Part shown: piece by piece, positions 33,554 to 46,153 of the stretch | Numbering within the stretch: the stretch's first letter is position 1 | Layout: each line of letters opens with the position of its first letter | Assembly: GCF_001476815.1 (NCBI RefSeq) | Contig: NZ_LDSL01000098.1 | Span: 1 to 60,476 of the forward strand | DNA from: Pseudacidovorax intermedius | GTDB lineage: Bacteria; Pseudomonadota; Gammaproteobacteria; Burkholderiales; Burkholderiaceae_C | Direction of reading: 5' to 3' | Length of the DNA: 60,476 nucleotides | Notes under the pieces: model-generated | Database searches by the model: none | What the model saw: only the letters and a program-made list of their open reading frames with translations | What the model was told of the DNA's origin: nothing | Translations under genes and position numbers: made by a program

Positions 33554-34168
33554 TCAAGCCGGCGCCGTGTCCTTGAAGCTGGCGCGCTGGTGCAGCTTGT
33601 CGATCAGCCTGGCCAGCGAGGGATGGGCGCTGCGCCAATCGAGTTCGGGAAAGCGGAAGGCGGTCCAGTCCAGCGCGCAACCCACCGCGATGTCCGACAG
33701 GCTCAGGTGGATGCCGCTGCAGAAGGGCTTGTCGCCCAGGCCCTTGGCCATGGCGGCGATGCCGGCCTCGACCTTGCCGCGCTGGCGGTCCATCCAGGCC
33801 TGGCTGCGCTCGCCGTCGGCGCGCTTGGGCCAGATGGCTTCCATGCGCCAGAGCACGCCGGCGTCCATCACGCCGTCGGCCAGGGCTTCCCAGGTCTTGA
33901 CCTCGGCGCGCTCGCGGCCCGAGGTGGGAATGAGCTTGCCCACGGGCGACAGCGTGTCCAGGTACTCGACGATCACGCGCGAGTCGAACATGGCGTCGCC
34001 GCCGTCCATCACCAGGCAGGGCACCTTGCCGAGCGGGTTGGACGACGCGATGGTGGTGCCGTCGGCCCACACGTCTTCCTGCACGAACTCATAGTCCAGG
34101 CGCTTCTCGGCCATGACGACGCGCACCTTCCGCACGTAGGGGCTGGACGTCGATCCGATGAGTTTCAT
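33554..34168 (-). CDS. Glutathione S-transferase family protein
   Basis: The 204-residue protein has an N-terminal thioredoxin-like GST domain (SSPYVRKVRVVMAEK, and cis-Pro in GKVPCLV) with DSRVIVEYLD contacting glutathione. An all-helical C-terminal domain has the N-capping box SLSDIAVGCALDW. Ser10/Ser11 are placed as in beta/zeta-like bacterial GSTs. The substrate is unknown. It is divergent from purB. Confidence 0.92.
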   Translation of the reverse strand: MKLIGSTSSPYVRKVRVVMAEKRLDYEFVQEDVWADGTTIASSNPLGKVPCLVMDGGDAMFDSRVIVEYLDTLSPVGKLIPTSGRERAEVKTWEALADGVMDAGVLWRMEAIWPKRADGERSQAWMDRQRGKVEAGIAAMAKGLGDKPFCSGIHLSLSDIAVGCALDWTAFRFPELDWRSAHPSLARLIDKLHQRASFKDTAPA

Positions 34169-34258
34169 GCAGGCGGAATCCTCGAAAAATGTGAACCCGA
34201 TGTCTGCGGGCGCGCGGATTCTAGAGGGAGTCGCGCCGCCCGGCCCGCCGCCGGCTCC

Positions 34259-35664
<1,406 letters not shown>

Positions 35665-35665
<1 letters not shown>

Positions 35666-36225
35666 TGGCGCTCAAGTCCACCATCTTCAAGGCCAACCTG
35701 GCCGTGGCCGACATCGACCACGGCTATTACGCCGACCATGCGCTCACCCTGGCCCGCCACCCGAGCGAGACCGACGAGCGCATGATGATCCGCCTCGCGG
35801 CCCTGGCCCTGCAGGCCCACCAGCTGCAGGTGATGTGCGGCGGCGACGGCCAGCTGGCCTTCGGTGCGGGCCTGTCCGACCCGGACGAGCCCGACGTCTG
35901 GCTGCGCGACTTCACCGGCCGCGCGCGGCTGTGGATCGAGGTGGGCCAGCCCGAGGACAAGCCGGTCGTCAAGGCCTGCGGCAAGGCCGACCAGGTGGTC
36001 GTCTATGCCTTCGCCAGTTCCGCCGAGGTCTGGTGGCGCGGCATCGAGACCAAGCTGAGCCGGCCGCAGAACCTGCAGGTCTGGCGCATTCCCGCCGCCG
36101 CCTCGCAGCAGCTGGCGAGCCTGGCCCAGCGCAGCATGCAGCTGCAGGCGACGATCCAGGAAGGCGTGCTCATGCTGGGGGACGGCGAGCGCTCCGTCGA
36201 CATCGAGCCGCAGCGGCTGAGATGA
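35665..36225 (+). CDS. yaeQ: YaeQ family protein
   Basis: The 186-residue protein matches the YaeQ family, which has a PD-(D/E)xK nuclease-like fold. MALKSTIFKANLAVADIDHGYYADH opens the domain, and the core includes DPDEPDVWLRDFTGRARLWIEVGQPE with acidic residues and K from CGKADQVVVYAF at the nuclease-like site. No nuclease activity is established for the family, whose role in stress or transcription is unclear. It is coupled to purB. The structured repeat begins two bases after its stop. Confidence 0.93.
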
Positions 36226-36227
36226 AA

Positions 36228-36344
36228 CCACCCCGTTTGGACTTCCTCACTGCGTGTGGAAGTCCCATCCCCCTCCAGGGGCGCACCCAGAGGCCTGGCG
36301 GAGCCAGTTCCTCGGGTGCCCTGGCGTGGCCTGCGCCGAGAGCC
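36228..36344 (+). repeat. Complete copy of the stop-codon-adjacent structured repeat, more diverged
   Basis: It starts CCACCCCGTTTGG two bases after the yaeQ TGA. The GGACTTCC/GGAAGTCC hairpin is intact, but the CCCC/GGGG palindrome reads CCCCTCCAGGGG and the third hairpin has become CTGGCGGAGCCAG with compensating changes on both arms. Preserved pairing with changed bases suggests that structure, not sequence, is selected. Confidence 0.88.
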
Positions 36345-36388
36345 CTCGGCGACTGCCTACGTAGAGCTGCTGGGGGGCAGTAGGGCGC

Positions 36389-36694
36389 TCAAAGCCCCGG
36401 CATCGGCGCGCCGCAGTTCCAGCACTGCTCGAAGCCGCCTTCCACGAACTCCCCGCAGCGGCAGTGCCACTGGCGCTGCGGTGGGCGCTGCAGCGCGCCC
36501 AGCAGGCGCAGGGCACGTGCGTGGTCGTCGTCATGTTCGACCCACAACTCTGGCAGACATTGGTCGGGCGGCAACTGGCCAGCGGCGGCGCCGAGGTACT
36601 CCCGTTGCACGCTCACCGACAAGCCCTGGGCTCGCAACGCATCGGCCCACAGGGTGGCCAATGCCAGATTGGGGGCCTGGGCGAGGCGGCGCAT
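36389..36694 (-). CDS. DUF2007-type protein with C-terminal zinc ribbon
   Basis: The 101-residue protein has an N-terminal alpha/beta domain of DUF2007 type (putative signal-transducing PII-like ferredoxin-fold family), beginning APNLALATLWADALRAQGLSVSV. A C-terminal zinc ribbon has CxC near 78-80 (CRC) and CxxC near 91-94 (CWNC). The function of this combination is unknown. It follows the DUF3717/DUF1289 gene by 17 bases on the same strand and is likely co-transcribed. Confidence 0.82.
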   Translation of the reverse strand: MRRLAQAPNLALATLWADALRAQGLSVSVQREYLGAAAGQLPPDQCLPELWVEHDDDHARALRLLGALQRPPQRQWHCRCGEFVEGGFEQCWNCGAPMPGL

Positions 36695-36711
36695 GGGTGG
36701 GGCGGATTCGC

Positions 36712-37191
36712 TCAGGCTGCCGGATCGCCGCCGCCCGCCGGCGCGGCGGGGTCCGACGGTGGCGACGCGTCGGGGGCAGGTGCTTCGGCCTCGCGCGCCC
36801 GCTCGGCATAGCGATTGAAGCGCCACGCCGTGTCCTGCATCGTGATGCGGCGCCAGGTCTGGCGCTTCTCGGCCGGGCTCATCGCGGGCCAGTGCTGCAC
36901 CTCGTCGAAGCTGCGGCCGCAACCCTTGCACTCGTCGTCGCCCTGGCTGGTGGAGCAGATGGCGATGCAGGGCGTGTCGGGCGTGGTCTGGTACCAAGCT
37001 TCCCACGCCGCCCAGGCGCGGGCCGGAAAGCCGAATTCGTCGGCCTCGTCTTCATGGTGGAACACCATCAGCGCATACACCTCGGCCAGCGCCCGCACTT
37101 CGGGCGCCAGGCTGATGCCGTCGGGCGAGGGCTTCTGCCGCCGCCAGTGGTTGATGGCGGCCTCGATGTCGGTGATGTGGATGCCGGCCAT
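36712..37191 (-). CDS. DUF3717-DUF1289 fusion protein
   Basis: The 159-residue protein has an N-terminal DUF3717 segment (IHITDIEAAINHWRRQKPSPDG...LAEVYALMVFH, residues 3-45). A DUF1289 module follows (about 74-115) with four cysteines in CIAIC...CKGCGRS, a probable metal site, and the usual RT(L/F)DE-like helix here reading RSFDEVQHW. The C-terminal tail is Pro/Ala-rich. Both domains are uncharacterised. It is divergent from the terC riboswitch region. Confidence 0.85.
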   Translation of the reverse strand: MAGIHITDIEAAINHWRRQKPSPDGISLAPEVRALAEVYALMVFHHEDEADEFGFPARAWAAWEAWYQTTPDTPCIAICSTSQGDDECKGCGRSFDEVQHWPAMSPAEKRQTWRRITMQDTAWRFNRYAERAREAEAPAPDASPPSDPAAPAGGGDPAA

Positions 37192-37311
37192 GCAGGAGAG
37201 AACGTGGCGCTGCGGAAGGACGAAACGCCGTCCGCATCGAATCAGGAGGGGCGCGATCTTATCGCCACGGCTGCCGCCTTGCGCCCCGCGAGGGCGCTGT
37301 GTTCCAATCGC

Positions 37312-37446
37312 GCGGTTCGAAGGGGAGTAGCTCCCGGCCCGGCCCCACGCCGGCGCTGTCGGTCCTGTCGTCAGTACGAAGCGCAAGCTTCCGGCAGTTC
37401 CGGGTCCTGCACCATGCGGTGCCGTTCCGAGCAAGACCTTTGATGA
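37312..37446 (+). ncRNA. yybP-ykoY manganese riboswitch
   Basis: The region before terC has the two conserved Mn2+-binding loops of the yybP-ykoY aptamer: GGGGAGTAG at 37322-37330 and GAGCAAGACC near 37429-37438. They are joined by stems including the GTCAGTACG segment around 37369. It is immediately followed by an AGCCCGCTTCGGGCT hairpin that may belong to the expression platform. The class binds Mn2+ and turns on export proteins, which fits the TerC-family gene 137 bases downstream. The rest of the 391 bp gap (37192-37311, 37447-37582) shows no gene. Confidence 0.9.
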
Positions 37447-37582
37447 GCCCGCTTCGGGCTGATCAAGGCCGTCCTTCGGTTCCATGGTGTCCTCCGGCAC
37501 CTTCCTCGATCAGCCCGCAGCGGGTTGTCCTTCCCGGCAGGCGCCCGCCGCCTGTCCATCGGTCACAGGTATTGAGGAATCT

Positions 37583-38308
37583 ATGGACTTTCTGACTTCT
37601 CCCGAGTTCTGGGTCGCGCTCGGGCAGATCATCATCATCGACATCCTGCTCGGCGGCGACAACGCGGTCGTGATTGCGCTGGCCTGCCGCAAGCTGCCGC
37701 CCGCGCAGCGCACCAAGGGCATCATCTGGGGCACGGCCGGCGCCATCATCCTGCGGGTGGTGCTGATCGCCTTCGCGATGACGCTGCTGAACCTGCCCTT
37801 CCTGAAGTTCGTCGGCGCGCTGCTGCTGGTGTGGATCGGCATCAAGCTGCTGGCGCCGGACGAGGAGGGCCACGGCGAAGTGGCCAGCAGCGACCGCCTG
37901 TTCGCCGCCATCAAGACCATCATCGTGGCCGACCTGGTGATGAGCGTGGACAACGTGATCGCCATTGCCGGCGCCGCGCAGAACGCGGGCGACCACTCGC
38001 TGCTGCTGGTGGTGCTGGGCCTGCTGATCTCGATCCCGATCATCGTCTGGGGCAGCCAGCTGGTCATCAAGCTGATGGAGCGCTATCCGCTGATCATCAC
38101 CGCCGGCGGCATGCTGCTGGGCTGGATCGCGGGCGGCATGCTGGTCAGCGACCCGGTCTTCGCCAACCCCGACCGCTGGCAGTGGATGCTCAAGCTGCCG
38201 CAGACCGACGCGCTCAAGTACGGCGCCCAGATCGCCGGCGCGCTGCTGGTGCTGGCGATCGGCAAGGCGGTGCTGGCCCGCCGCGCCAAGCAGGCCGCCG
38301 TTCACTGA
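37583..38308 (+). CDS. TerC-family membrane protein, likely Mn2+ exporter
   Basis: The 241-residue protein has seven membrane helices and the two acidic signature motifs of the TerC/Alx family: IDILLGGDNAVVIAL in the first helix and ADLVMSVDNVIAIAG in the fourth. The family exports Mn2+ or helps metallate exported proteins. Control by the upstream manganese riboswitch argues for manganese homeostasis rather than tellurium resistance. An upstream in-frame extension to 37484 lies in the leader and is not expected to be translated. Confidence 0.94.
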   Translation: MDFLTSPEFWVALGQIIIIDILLGGDNAVVIALACRKLPPAQRTKGIIWGTAGAIILRVVLIAFAMTLLNLPFLKFVGALLLVWIGIKLLAPDEEGHGEVASSDRLFAAIKTIIVADLVMSVDNVIAIAGAAQNAGDHSLLLVVLGLLISIPIIVWGSQLVIKLMERYPLIITAGGMLLGWIAGGMLVSDPVFANPDRWQWMLKLPQTDALKYGAQIAGALLVLAIGKAVLARRAKQAAVH

Positions 38309-38392
38309 GCGTGCGCACGGCCGGTGCGGTGAACCTTCGGTGCCGCCCGGCCTCTCTCACGAATCCGCCAACCTGGCCCAAGGAGCCCTTCG

Positions 38393-38872
38393 ATGGACAA
38401 GATCATCCTGTACGTGGACGATGCGGCCTATGCCGTGGAACACCTGGACCGACTGGCGCCCGCCGCGCCGGGGCGGCACTGGATCGTGGTGGCCTGCGCG
38501 CCGCGCATGACGCACCGCATCAGCAAGTGGGTGAGCCACAGCGCGCGCGAGAACTGGCGCGCCAAGTGGTTCGCGCGCGTGCAGGAATCGCTGGGCCCGC
38601 TGCTGGCCCGCGAGGGCGCGCAGACCACGCCCGTGCTGGCCAAGGGCCCGCTGGTGGAGCTGACGCAGCGCCTGCAGCTGGAGCACGGCGCCGCCCGCGT
38701 GGTGGACGCACGCCGTCCGCGCATCGGCGCCAGCATGGAGCCGGTGGTGTCCGCGGCTGGCAGCGACAACGGCACGCGCCGTCCGCTGGTGCCGGGCGCA
38801 GGCCGTGCGCTGCCGGGCGGCCTGGCCGGGCTGGCGGCCTTCCTGCTGCTGGCGCCGGCGCTGGCCGACTGA
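38393..38872 (+). CDS. Hypothetical protein with C-terminal hydrophobic segment
   Basis: The 159-residue protein starts KIILYVDDAAYAVEHLDRLAP, which resembles the first strand-helix of universal-stress-like or nucleotide-binding alpha/beta folds, but no ATP motif is clear. The middle is basic, and the C-terminus ends in a hydrophobic stretch (LPGGLAGLAAFLLLAPAL) that may be a tail anchor. An AAGGAG ribosome site lies before the ATG. It follows terC by 84 bases and ends before a strong terminator, so it may share the terC transcript. Confidence 0.7.
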   Translation: MDKIILYVDDAAYAVEHLDRLAPAAPGRHWIVVACAPRMTHRISKWVSHSARENWRAKWFARVQESLGPLLAREGAQTTPVLAKGPLVELTQRLQLEHGAARVVDARRPRIGASMEPVVSAAGSDNGTRRPLVPGAGRALPGGLAGLAAFLLLAPALAD

Positions 38873-38912
38873 GCGCTTGAACGACGGCGGGCGGCGGCTT
38901 CGCCCCCACCAT

Positions 38913-38947
38913 GGCGGTGCCGGGTTAGCCCGCACCGCCTTTTTTTG
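38913..38947 (+). terminator. Intrinsic terminator after the terC region
   Basis: GGCGGTGC...GCACCGCC with an inner GGG/CCC pairing is followed by T7 on the plus strand. It closes the transcript holding terC and the gene at 38393. Confidence 0.93.
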
Positions 38948-39103
38948 TCCGCGCGCAGCGTCGGCGTGGCAGCGCTGGCCTCTTTTCCTTCATTGGCGCA
39001 GGCCAGCCGCGCTGGCACCCGCAGCGGACAGCGACGCTGCGCGCCCGCCGACGGGCGGCCCCGCGACCGCCACCTGTCAGCGTCCAGCGGCTATGCTGCC
39101 GCC

Positions 39104-39451
39104 ATGCGATTGATCCTCAAATGGGTGCTCAGCGCCTTGGCGCTGCTGATGGTCACCTACCTCTACGGCGGGGTGCAAATCTCGGGTTTCGGCAGCGCGA
39201 TGATCGCCGCGGCCGTGCTCGCGCTGCTCAACGTCTTCGTGCGGCCCGTGCTGGTGCTGCTGACCTTGCCGGTCACGCTGATCACCCTCGGGCTGTTCCT
39301 CTTCGTCGTCAACGCGCTGATCTTCTGGATGGCATCGGGCCTGCTGCCGGGCTTCCACGTCGACGGCTTCTGGGCGGCGCTGTTCGGCTCGCTGCTCTAT
39401 TCGCTGTTCGGCGTGATCATCGAAGCCGCCATCGGCGCCAGCCGGCGCTGA
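39104..39451 (+). CDS. Phage_holin_4_2-family small membrane protein, paralogue of 261-665
   Basis: The 115-residue protein has about four membrane helices with NVFVRPVLVLLTLPVTLITLGLF and NALIFWMASGLLPGFHVDGFWAALFGS, matching PF04020 and the gene at 261-665 closely in spacing and sequence. Unlike that paralogue it lacks a polar C-terminal tail. Function is unknown. It converges on the M48 protease gene, with 25 bases between stops. Confidence 0.85.
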   Translation: MRLILKWVLSALALLMVTYLYGGVQISGFGSAMIAAAVLALLNVFVRPVLVLLTLPVTLITLGLFLFVVNALIFWMASGLLPGFHVDGFWAALFGSLLYSLFGVIIEAAIGASRR

Positions 39452-39476
39452 TCCGCCGCTGCTCCGCCCACCGCGC

Positions 39477-41081
39477 CTACATCGGCTTTTCTTCCATCTG
39501 CGCACGGGCAAGGCGCTCGACCTCGCGGGCGCGCACGTCCACGATCGAGGCCTCGATGTGGTCGACGCGGCCGCCTCTGGCGGTGGTGTCGCGCACGAAG
39601 TCCTGCGCGGCGCGGAAGCGGTCGCGCGCCGCGACGTAGTCGAGCTGGGCGACATGGCCCTCGGCCTCGGCGCGGATGGCGCGCAGCGTGTCGCCGTCCA
39701 CCTCGTACAGGCTGGCCAGTTCGCGCCAGACCGTGGCGTCGCGCGGGTGCACGGCCACCCAGTCGCGCAGCACCGGCGCGGCGCCGGCGGCGTTGGTGCG
39801 GACCAGTACGGCGGCCTGGGCGGCCATCAGCATTTCGCCGCGGGTCTTGGCGCGCACGTCCAGCAGGGCGGCGGCCGCGGCGGGGTTGCCGCCGGCCATC
39901 TCGATCTCGGCCGCCAGCAGCCGGGCCAGGCGCGCGGGTTCGGGGGCGGTGCCGGCCTGGGCCCGCAGCTTCTGCACCAGGCTGCGGGCGGCCGGCAGGT
40001 CGCGCAGTTCCTTGGCCGCCAGGGCGCCGGCGTAGAGCACGCCCGCGCCCGCCGCGCCCGCCGGCACGTCGTTGCGCTGGGCGGCCTGCATCCACTGGCG
40101 CAGCAGGTCGACGCCGGGGCGCCCCAGCACGCGGGCCCGGGCCGTGACCATGGCGTGCTCCGGCGTCAGCGGGATGGCCTGCGCGGGTGCGCCGTCGCGG
40201 AACTGGAAGCGCGCCTGCATCTCGGTGATGCGTTCGCTGGTCAGCGGATGGCTGCGCAGGTAGGGATAGCTGCCGTTGTCGTTCAGGCGCGAGGCGTACT
40301 GCAGTTTCTCGAACATGCTCGCCGCGCCCTGCGGCGCGAAGCCGGCCTGGCTCATCACGCCGAAGCCGATGCGGTCGGCCTCGCGCTCCATGTCGCGCGA
40401 GAAGTCCAGCTGCTTCTGCATGGCCATGGCCTGGCCGCCGACCATCATGGCCGAGCCCAGGTCGCCGCCGCTGCGGCCGCTCTTGCTCATGGCCAGGCCG
40501 CCCAGCAGCATGGCGGCCAGCATCAGCGGCATCTGGCGGCTCTGCTGCGTGAAGATGCGTGAGATGTGGCGCTGGGTGACGTGCGTGAGCTCGTGGGCCA
40601 GCACCGAGGCCAGTTCGTCGCGGCTGCCCACCAGCGCGATCAGGCCGGTGTGCACGCCGAGGTAGCCGCCGGGCAGTGCGAAGGCGTTGATGGTGCGGTC
40701 GCGGCCGATCATCACGACCCAGGCGAAACGCTCGTCCAGTTCGGGCGTGAGCTCGCCGCGCTGGCGGGCCGCGGCCAGCAGGGGTCGCCAGATGCCCTGG
40801 ACGTAGTCGGTGAGCACCGGGTCGTCGACGTAGTCGGGGTCGCGGTAGAGCTCCCGGGCGATGCGGTCGCCGAGCTCGCGCTCGGCGCCGGCGGTCATTT
40901 CGGCGCCGTCGCTCAGGCCGGGCAGCACCTGCGGCTGGGGTTGGGGCTGCGGCTGGGCCCGCACCGGCAGCGCCGCCAGCTGGGCCGCGGCCAGCAGCAT
41001 GGCGACGCCGCCGCGCAGCAGGGGCCGGCCCCGGCGGGACGGGGACACGAGGGGACGGCGCACAGCGGAAGAGGACGGCAT
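39477..41081 (-). CDS. M48-family periplasmic metalloprotease (BepA-like)
   Basis: The 534-residue protein has a signal peptide (about residues 1-43), a zinc metalloprotease domain with HELTH (HExxH, about residue 163) and the third ligand in SRDMEREADRIG, then a TPR-rich C-terminal region (about 330-530). The layout is that of BepA/YfgC, which assembles or degrades outer-membrane proteins such as LptD. Its start lies 62 bases from divergent moaC. Confidence 0.93.
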   Translation of the reverse strand: MPSSSAVRRPLVSPSRRGRPLLRGGVAMLLAAAQLAALPVRAQPQPQPQPQVLPGLSDGAEMTAGAERELGDRIARELYRDPDYVDDPVLTDYVQGIWRPLLAAARQRGELTPELDERFAWVVMIGRDRTINAFALPGGYLGVHTGLIALVGSRDELASVLAHELTHVTQRHISRIFTQQSRQMPLMLAAMLLGGLAMSKSGRSGGDLGSAMMVGGQAMAMQKQLDFSRDMEREADRIGFGVMSQAGFAPQGAASMFEKLQYASRLNDNGSYPYLRSHPLTSERITEMQARFQFRDGAPAQAIPLTPEHAMVTARARVLGRPGVDLLRQWMQAAQRNDVPAGAAGAGVLYAGALAAKELRDLPAARSLVQKLRAQAGTAPEPARLARLLAAEIEMAGGNPAAAAALLDVRAKTRGEMLMAAQAAVLVRTNAAGAAPVLRDWVAVHPRDATVWRELASLYEVDGDTLRAIRAEAEGHVAQLDYVAARDRFRAAQDFVRDTTARGGRVDHIEASIVDVRAREVERLARAQMEEKPM

Positions 41082-41143
41082 CGGTCGCGATCGGTGGCTT
41101 TTTCCGGCCCGTATGATGCGCCTCCCCCCGGATCGTTCCTGTC

Positions 41144-41635
41144 ATGTCCTCTTCGCCCCTCACCCATTTCGACGCGCACGGCCAGGCCCACATGGTGGAC
41201 GTGGCGGCCAAGCCCGCCACGCACCGCATCGCGATTGCCGAGGGGCGCATCCGCATGCAGCCGGCCACCCTGGCGCTGGTGGAATCGGGCACGGCCAAGA
41301 AGGGCGACGTGCTGGGCGTGGCCCGCATCGCCGGCATCCAGGCGGCCAAGAAGACCAGCGAGCTGATCCCGCTGTGCCATCCGCTGGCGATCACGCGCGT
41401 CGCCGTCGAGTTCACGACCGAGCCGGGCGAGGCACCGGCCGTGCACTGCCGCGCCACGGTCGAGACGGTGGGGCCGACGGGCGTGGAGATGGAGGCGCTG
41501 ACGGCGGTGCAGGTGGCGCTGCTGACCATCTACGACATGTGCAAGGCGGCCGACCGCGGCATGGTGATCGACGGCGTGCAGGTGCTGGAGAAGCACGGCG
41601 GCAAGTCGGGCTCCCACATCAATCCGCCGCGCTGA
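41144..41635 (+). CDS. moaC: Cyclic pyranopterin monophosphate synthase
   Basis: The 163-residue enzyme makes cyclic pyranopterin monophosphate from the MoaA product in molybdenum cofactor synthesis. Conserved segments are [13 protein letters not shown], the GVEMEAL motif and [13 protein letters not shown] with the catalytic Asp and Lys. Length is typical. It stands alone here, with a candidate -10 TATGAT at 41112-41117. Confidence 0.97.
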   Translation: MSSSPLTHFDAHGQAHMVDVAAKPATHRIAIAEGRIRMQPATLALVESGTAKKGDVLGVARIAGIQAAKKTSELIPLCHPLAITRVAVEFTTEPGEAPAVHCRATVETVGPTGVEMEALTAVQVALLTIYDMCKAADRGMVIDGVQVLEKHGGKSGSHINPPR

Positions 41636-41686
41636 GCGTCGCGGCGTCGGGCTGTCCGTCTCCGGGCGGCGGGTGAAGAAGGGCGG

Positions 41687-42601
41687 TCAGCGCGCGTCGC
41701 AGCTCGCCCCGCCTTCATCCTGCCGCTTGCGCCGCAGCGCCTCGACCACCTGCCGCGCGCCCAGGCCCAGCGGCCGTTCCTTGGACCACACCACGTCCAC
41801 CCACAGGTCCAGCCGGTTGCTGAGGTTCTCGAACGGGATTTCGACCAGCGCACCGGCCGCCACGTGCGGCTGCACGAAGGGGCGCGGCAGCCAGCCCCAG
41901 CCCACGCCGGCCGTCAGCAGGCTGAGGGCGGCCAGCGCGTTGTCGGTCCGCCAGGTGTGGCGGGCGAACACGATCCGCGGGTCGCGCTGGGCCGGGTCGC
42001 GGCCGGCGACGACGATCTGGCGGGTGTCGATCAGGTGCTGCTCGCGCAGCCGGCCACCGGCGGCGACCAGCACCGGATGGTCGGCCGCCATGACGGCGAC
42101 CAGGGTTTCGGTCGCCACTTCCTGGAAGCCCTCGCGGCCGTCGATGCTGGGCCGCTCGAAGACCAGCGCCAGCTGGGCCCGGCCGCTGTGCAGCATCGCC
42201 AGGGCATCGGCCTGGGGCGCGGCCAGCACCTCCACCTCCAGCGAGGGATGCGACTGCGCCAGCGCTGCCAGCGGCTGGCTCCAGGGGCCGCTGAGCAGCT
42301 CTGGCGCGATGGCCAGCGTCAGCCGCTCCTCCAGGCCCTGGGTGAGCGCCAGCGCCTGTACCTCCAGCGCCTTGAGCTGGGCCGCCAGCAGCCTCGCCTG
42401 CGGCTCCAGCGAGCGGGCGGCGGCGGTGGGGCGGGGCTCGCGGCCGCTGCGGTCGAAGAGTTGCAGGGCCAGTTCGGCCTCCAGCTGGGCGATGCCCATG
42501 CTCACGGCCGAGGGCACGCGGCGCAACGCACGGGCCGCGGCCGAGAAGGAGCCATGGTCCAGCACGGCGAGGAAGAGGGCGACGTCGTCGCTGTGGAGCA
42601 T
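41687..42601 (-). CDS. LysR-family transcriptional regulator
   Basis: The 304-residue regulator has the N-terminal winged helix-turn-helix (DVALFLAVLDHGSFSAAARALRRVPSAVSMGIAQLE, residues 5-40) and a substrate-binding-like effector domain. It is divergent from a PACE-family efflux gene. This is the layout of AceR/AceI-type pairs, in which the regulator activates the pump in response to an amphipathic amine or biocide. Palindromes in the shared intergenic region support direct control. Confidence 0.92.
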   Translation of the reverse strand: MLHSDDVALFLAVLDHGSFSAAARALRRVPSAVSMGIAQLEAELALQLFDRSGREPRPTAAARSLEPQARLLAAQLKALEVQALALTQGLEERLTLAIAPELLSGPWSQPLAALAQSHPSLEVEVLAAPQADALAMLHSGRAQLALVFERPSIDGREGFQEVATETLVAVMAADHPVLVAAGGRLREQHLIDTRQIVVAGRDPAQRDPRIVFARHTWRTDNALAALSLLTAGVGWGWLPRPFVQPHVAAGALVEIPFENLSNRLDLWVDVVWSKERPLGLGARQVVEALRRKRQDEGGASCDAR

Positions 42602-42607
42602 GCGGAT

Positions 42608-42646
42608 CTTTCATTGAATCTGAAAGAAGCTGACTTTATGTGTCAG
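42608..42646. promoter_or_regulatory. Two palindromic candidate LysR sites
   Basis: CTTTCA-N7-TGAAAG (42608-42626) and CTGAC-N7-GTCAG (42630-42646) lie side by side in the 108 bp gap between the divergent LysR and PACE genes. This AT-rich patch is unusual for the region. A recall site plus an activation site at about 22-base centre spacing is typical of LysR regulators. Confidence 0.55.
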
Positions 42647-42709
42647 TGCGACAGAAATAAAGTGCTGCCATCGTTCACCGTGTTTCCGAGTCGAAAGAAA
42701 GAAGAAGCC

Positions 42710-43150
42710 ATGCAGGGCATCAAGCGCCGCGTCGTCTACATCACCCTCTACGAGGGCATCGCCATCGTGGTCGCCAGCCTGGGCCTGGCCTGGATGTCGG
42801 GGCAGGGCGTGGGCCATTCGGGGGTGGTGGCGGTGATGGCCTCGGCCATCGCCATCGTCTGGAACCTGCTGTTCAACAGCCTGTTCGAGCGCTGGGAGGC
42901 CCGCCAGGCCACGCGCGGCCGCAGCCTGGGGCGGCGGATCGCGCATGCCATCGGCTTCGAGGGCGGACTGGTGATGCTGCTGGTGCCGACCATCGCCTGG
43001 TGGCTGGGCATCAGCCTGTGGGACGCGCTGGTCATGGACCTGGCGCTGGTGGTGTTCTTCCTCGTCTACACCTTCGTCTTCAACTGGGTGTTCGATGCCG
43101 TGTTCGGGTTGCCGGCCTCGGCGGCAGCGCAGCCGGCCGGCGCCACCTGA
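42710..43150 (+). CDS. PACE-family efflux transporter (AceI-like)
   Basis: The 146-residue protein has four membrane helices in the tandem bacterial transmembrane pair arrangement. RRVVYITLYEGIAIVVAS (first pair) and RRIAHAIGFEGGLVMLLVPTIAWWL (second pair) each carry the essential Glu in the helix start, and the second helices have WNLLFNSLFERWE and FNWVFDAVFGLP. PACE pumps export chlorhexidine, acriflavine or polyamines using the proton gradient. A GAAAGAAGAAG ribosome-site region precedes the ATG. The divergent LysR gene is the likely regulator. Confidence 0.92.
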   Translation: MQGIKRRVVYITLYEGIAIVVASLGLAWMSGQGVGHSGVVAVMASAIAIVWNLLFNSLFERWEARQATRGRSLGRRIAHAIGFEGGLVMLLVPTIAWWLGISLWDALVMDLALVVFFLVYTFVFNWVFDAVFGLPASAAAQPAGAT

Positions 43151-43198
43151 GGCAGCCGGCCGCGCCCCGGGCTTTCCGGGTTATCCCTCGCCAGCCCC

Positions 43199-43206
43199 TA
43201 TAAAAT
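43199..43206 (+). promoter_or_regulatory. Candidate -10 of the SAH riboswitch/metH transcript
   Basis: TATAAAAT lies just upstream of the first paired base of the riboswitch aptamer (43215), so the transcript would begin with the riboswitch. No strong -35 is visible. Confidence 0.6.
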
Positions 43207-43212
43207 CCGCGC

Positions 43213-43343
43213 TCCCCGCCCAAGGAGCGTTGCAACGGCGGGCCCCGGCGCGCCGACTGGCGGATGCGCCCGAGCGGCCCGGGCCGTGAGGCTTGGCGGG
43301 ACCGGACGCCCCGCGCCAGGCGCCGGCCGCAACGACGCTCACC
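43213..43343 (+). ncRNA. S-adenosylhomocysteine (SAH) riboswitch
   Basis: The leader has the SAH aptamer features. P1 pairs CCCGCCCAAG (43215-43224) with GCTTGGCGGG (43291-43300). The core AGGAGCGTTGCAACGG lies at 43223-43238, with GTGAGGCTTGG closing it. A pseudoknot pairs GAGCGT (43226-43231) with ACGCTC (43335-43340). SAH riboswitches occur upstream of metH or ahcY in betaproteobacteria and raise expression when SAH accumulates. metH starts 28 bases after it. Confidence 0.92.
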
Positions 43344-43371
43344 TGATCCCTTGCCCCCAGGTGTGCCGTCC

Positions 43372-46104
<2,733 letters not shown>

Positions 46105-46153
46105 AGCGGAGGCTGCCATTTTTCTCCTGCTGCAGAAGCTGAGCTTCACGGCC

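Noticed and set aside
41144-41635. moaC as part of a molybdenum hydroxylase pathway linked to the heterocycle locus
   Set aside because: It is 8 kb away, alone, and separated by unrelated operons; molybdenum cofactor synthesis is general housekeeping.
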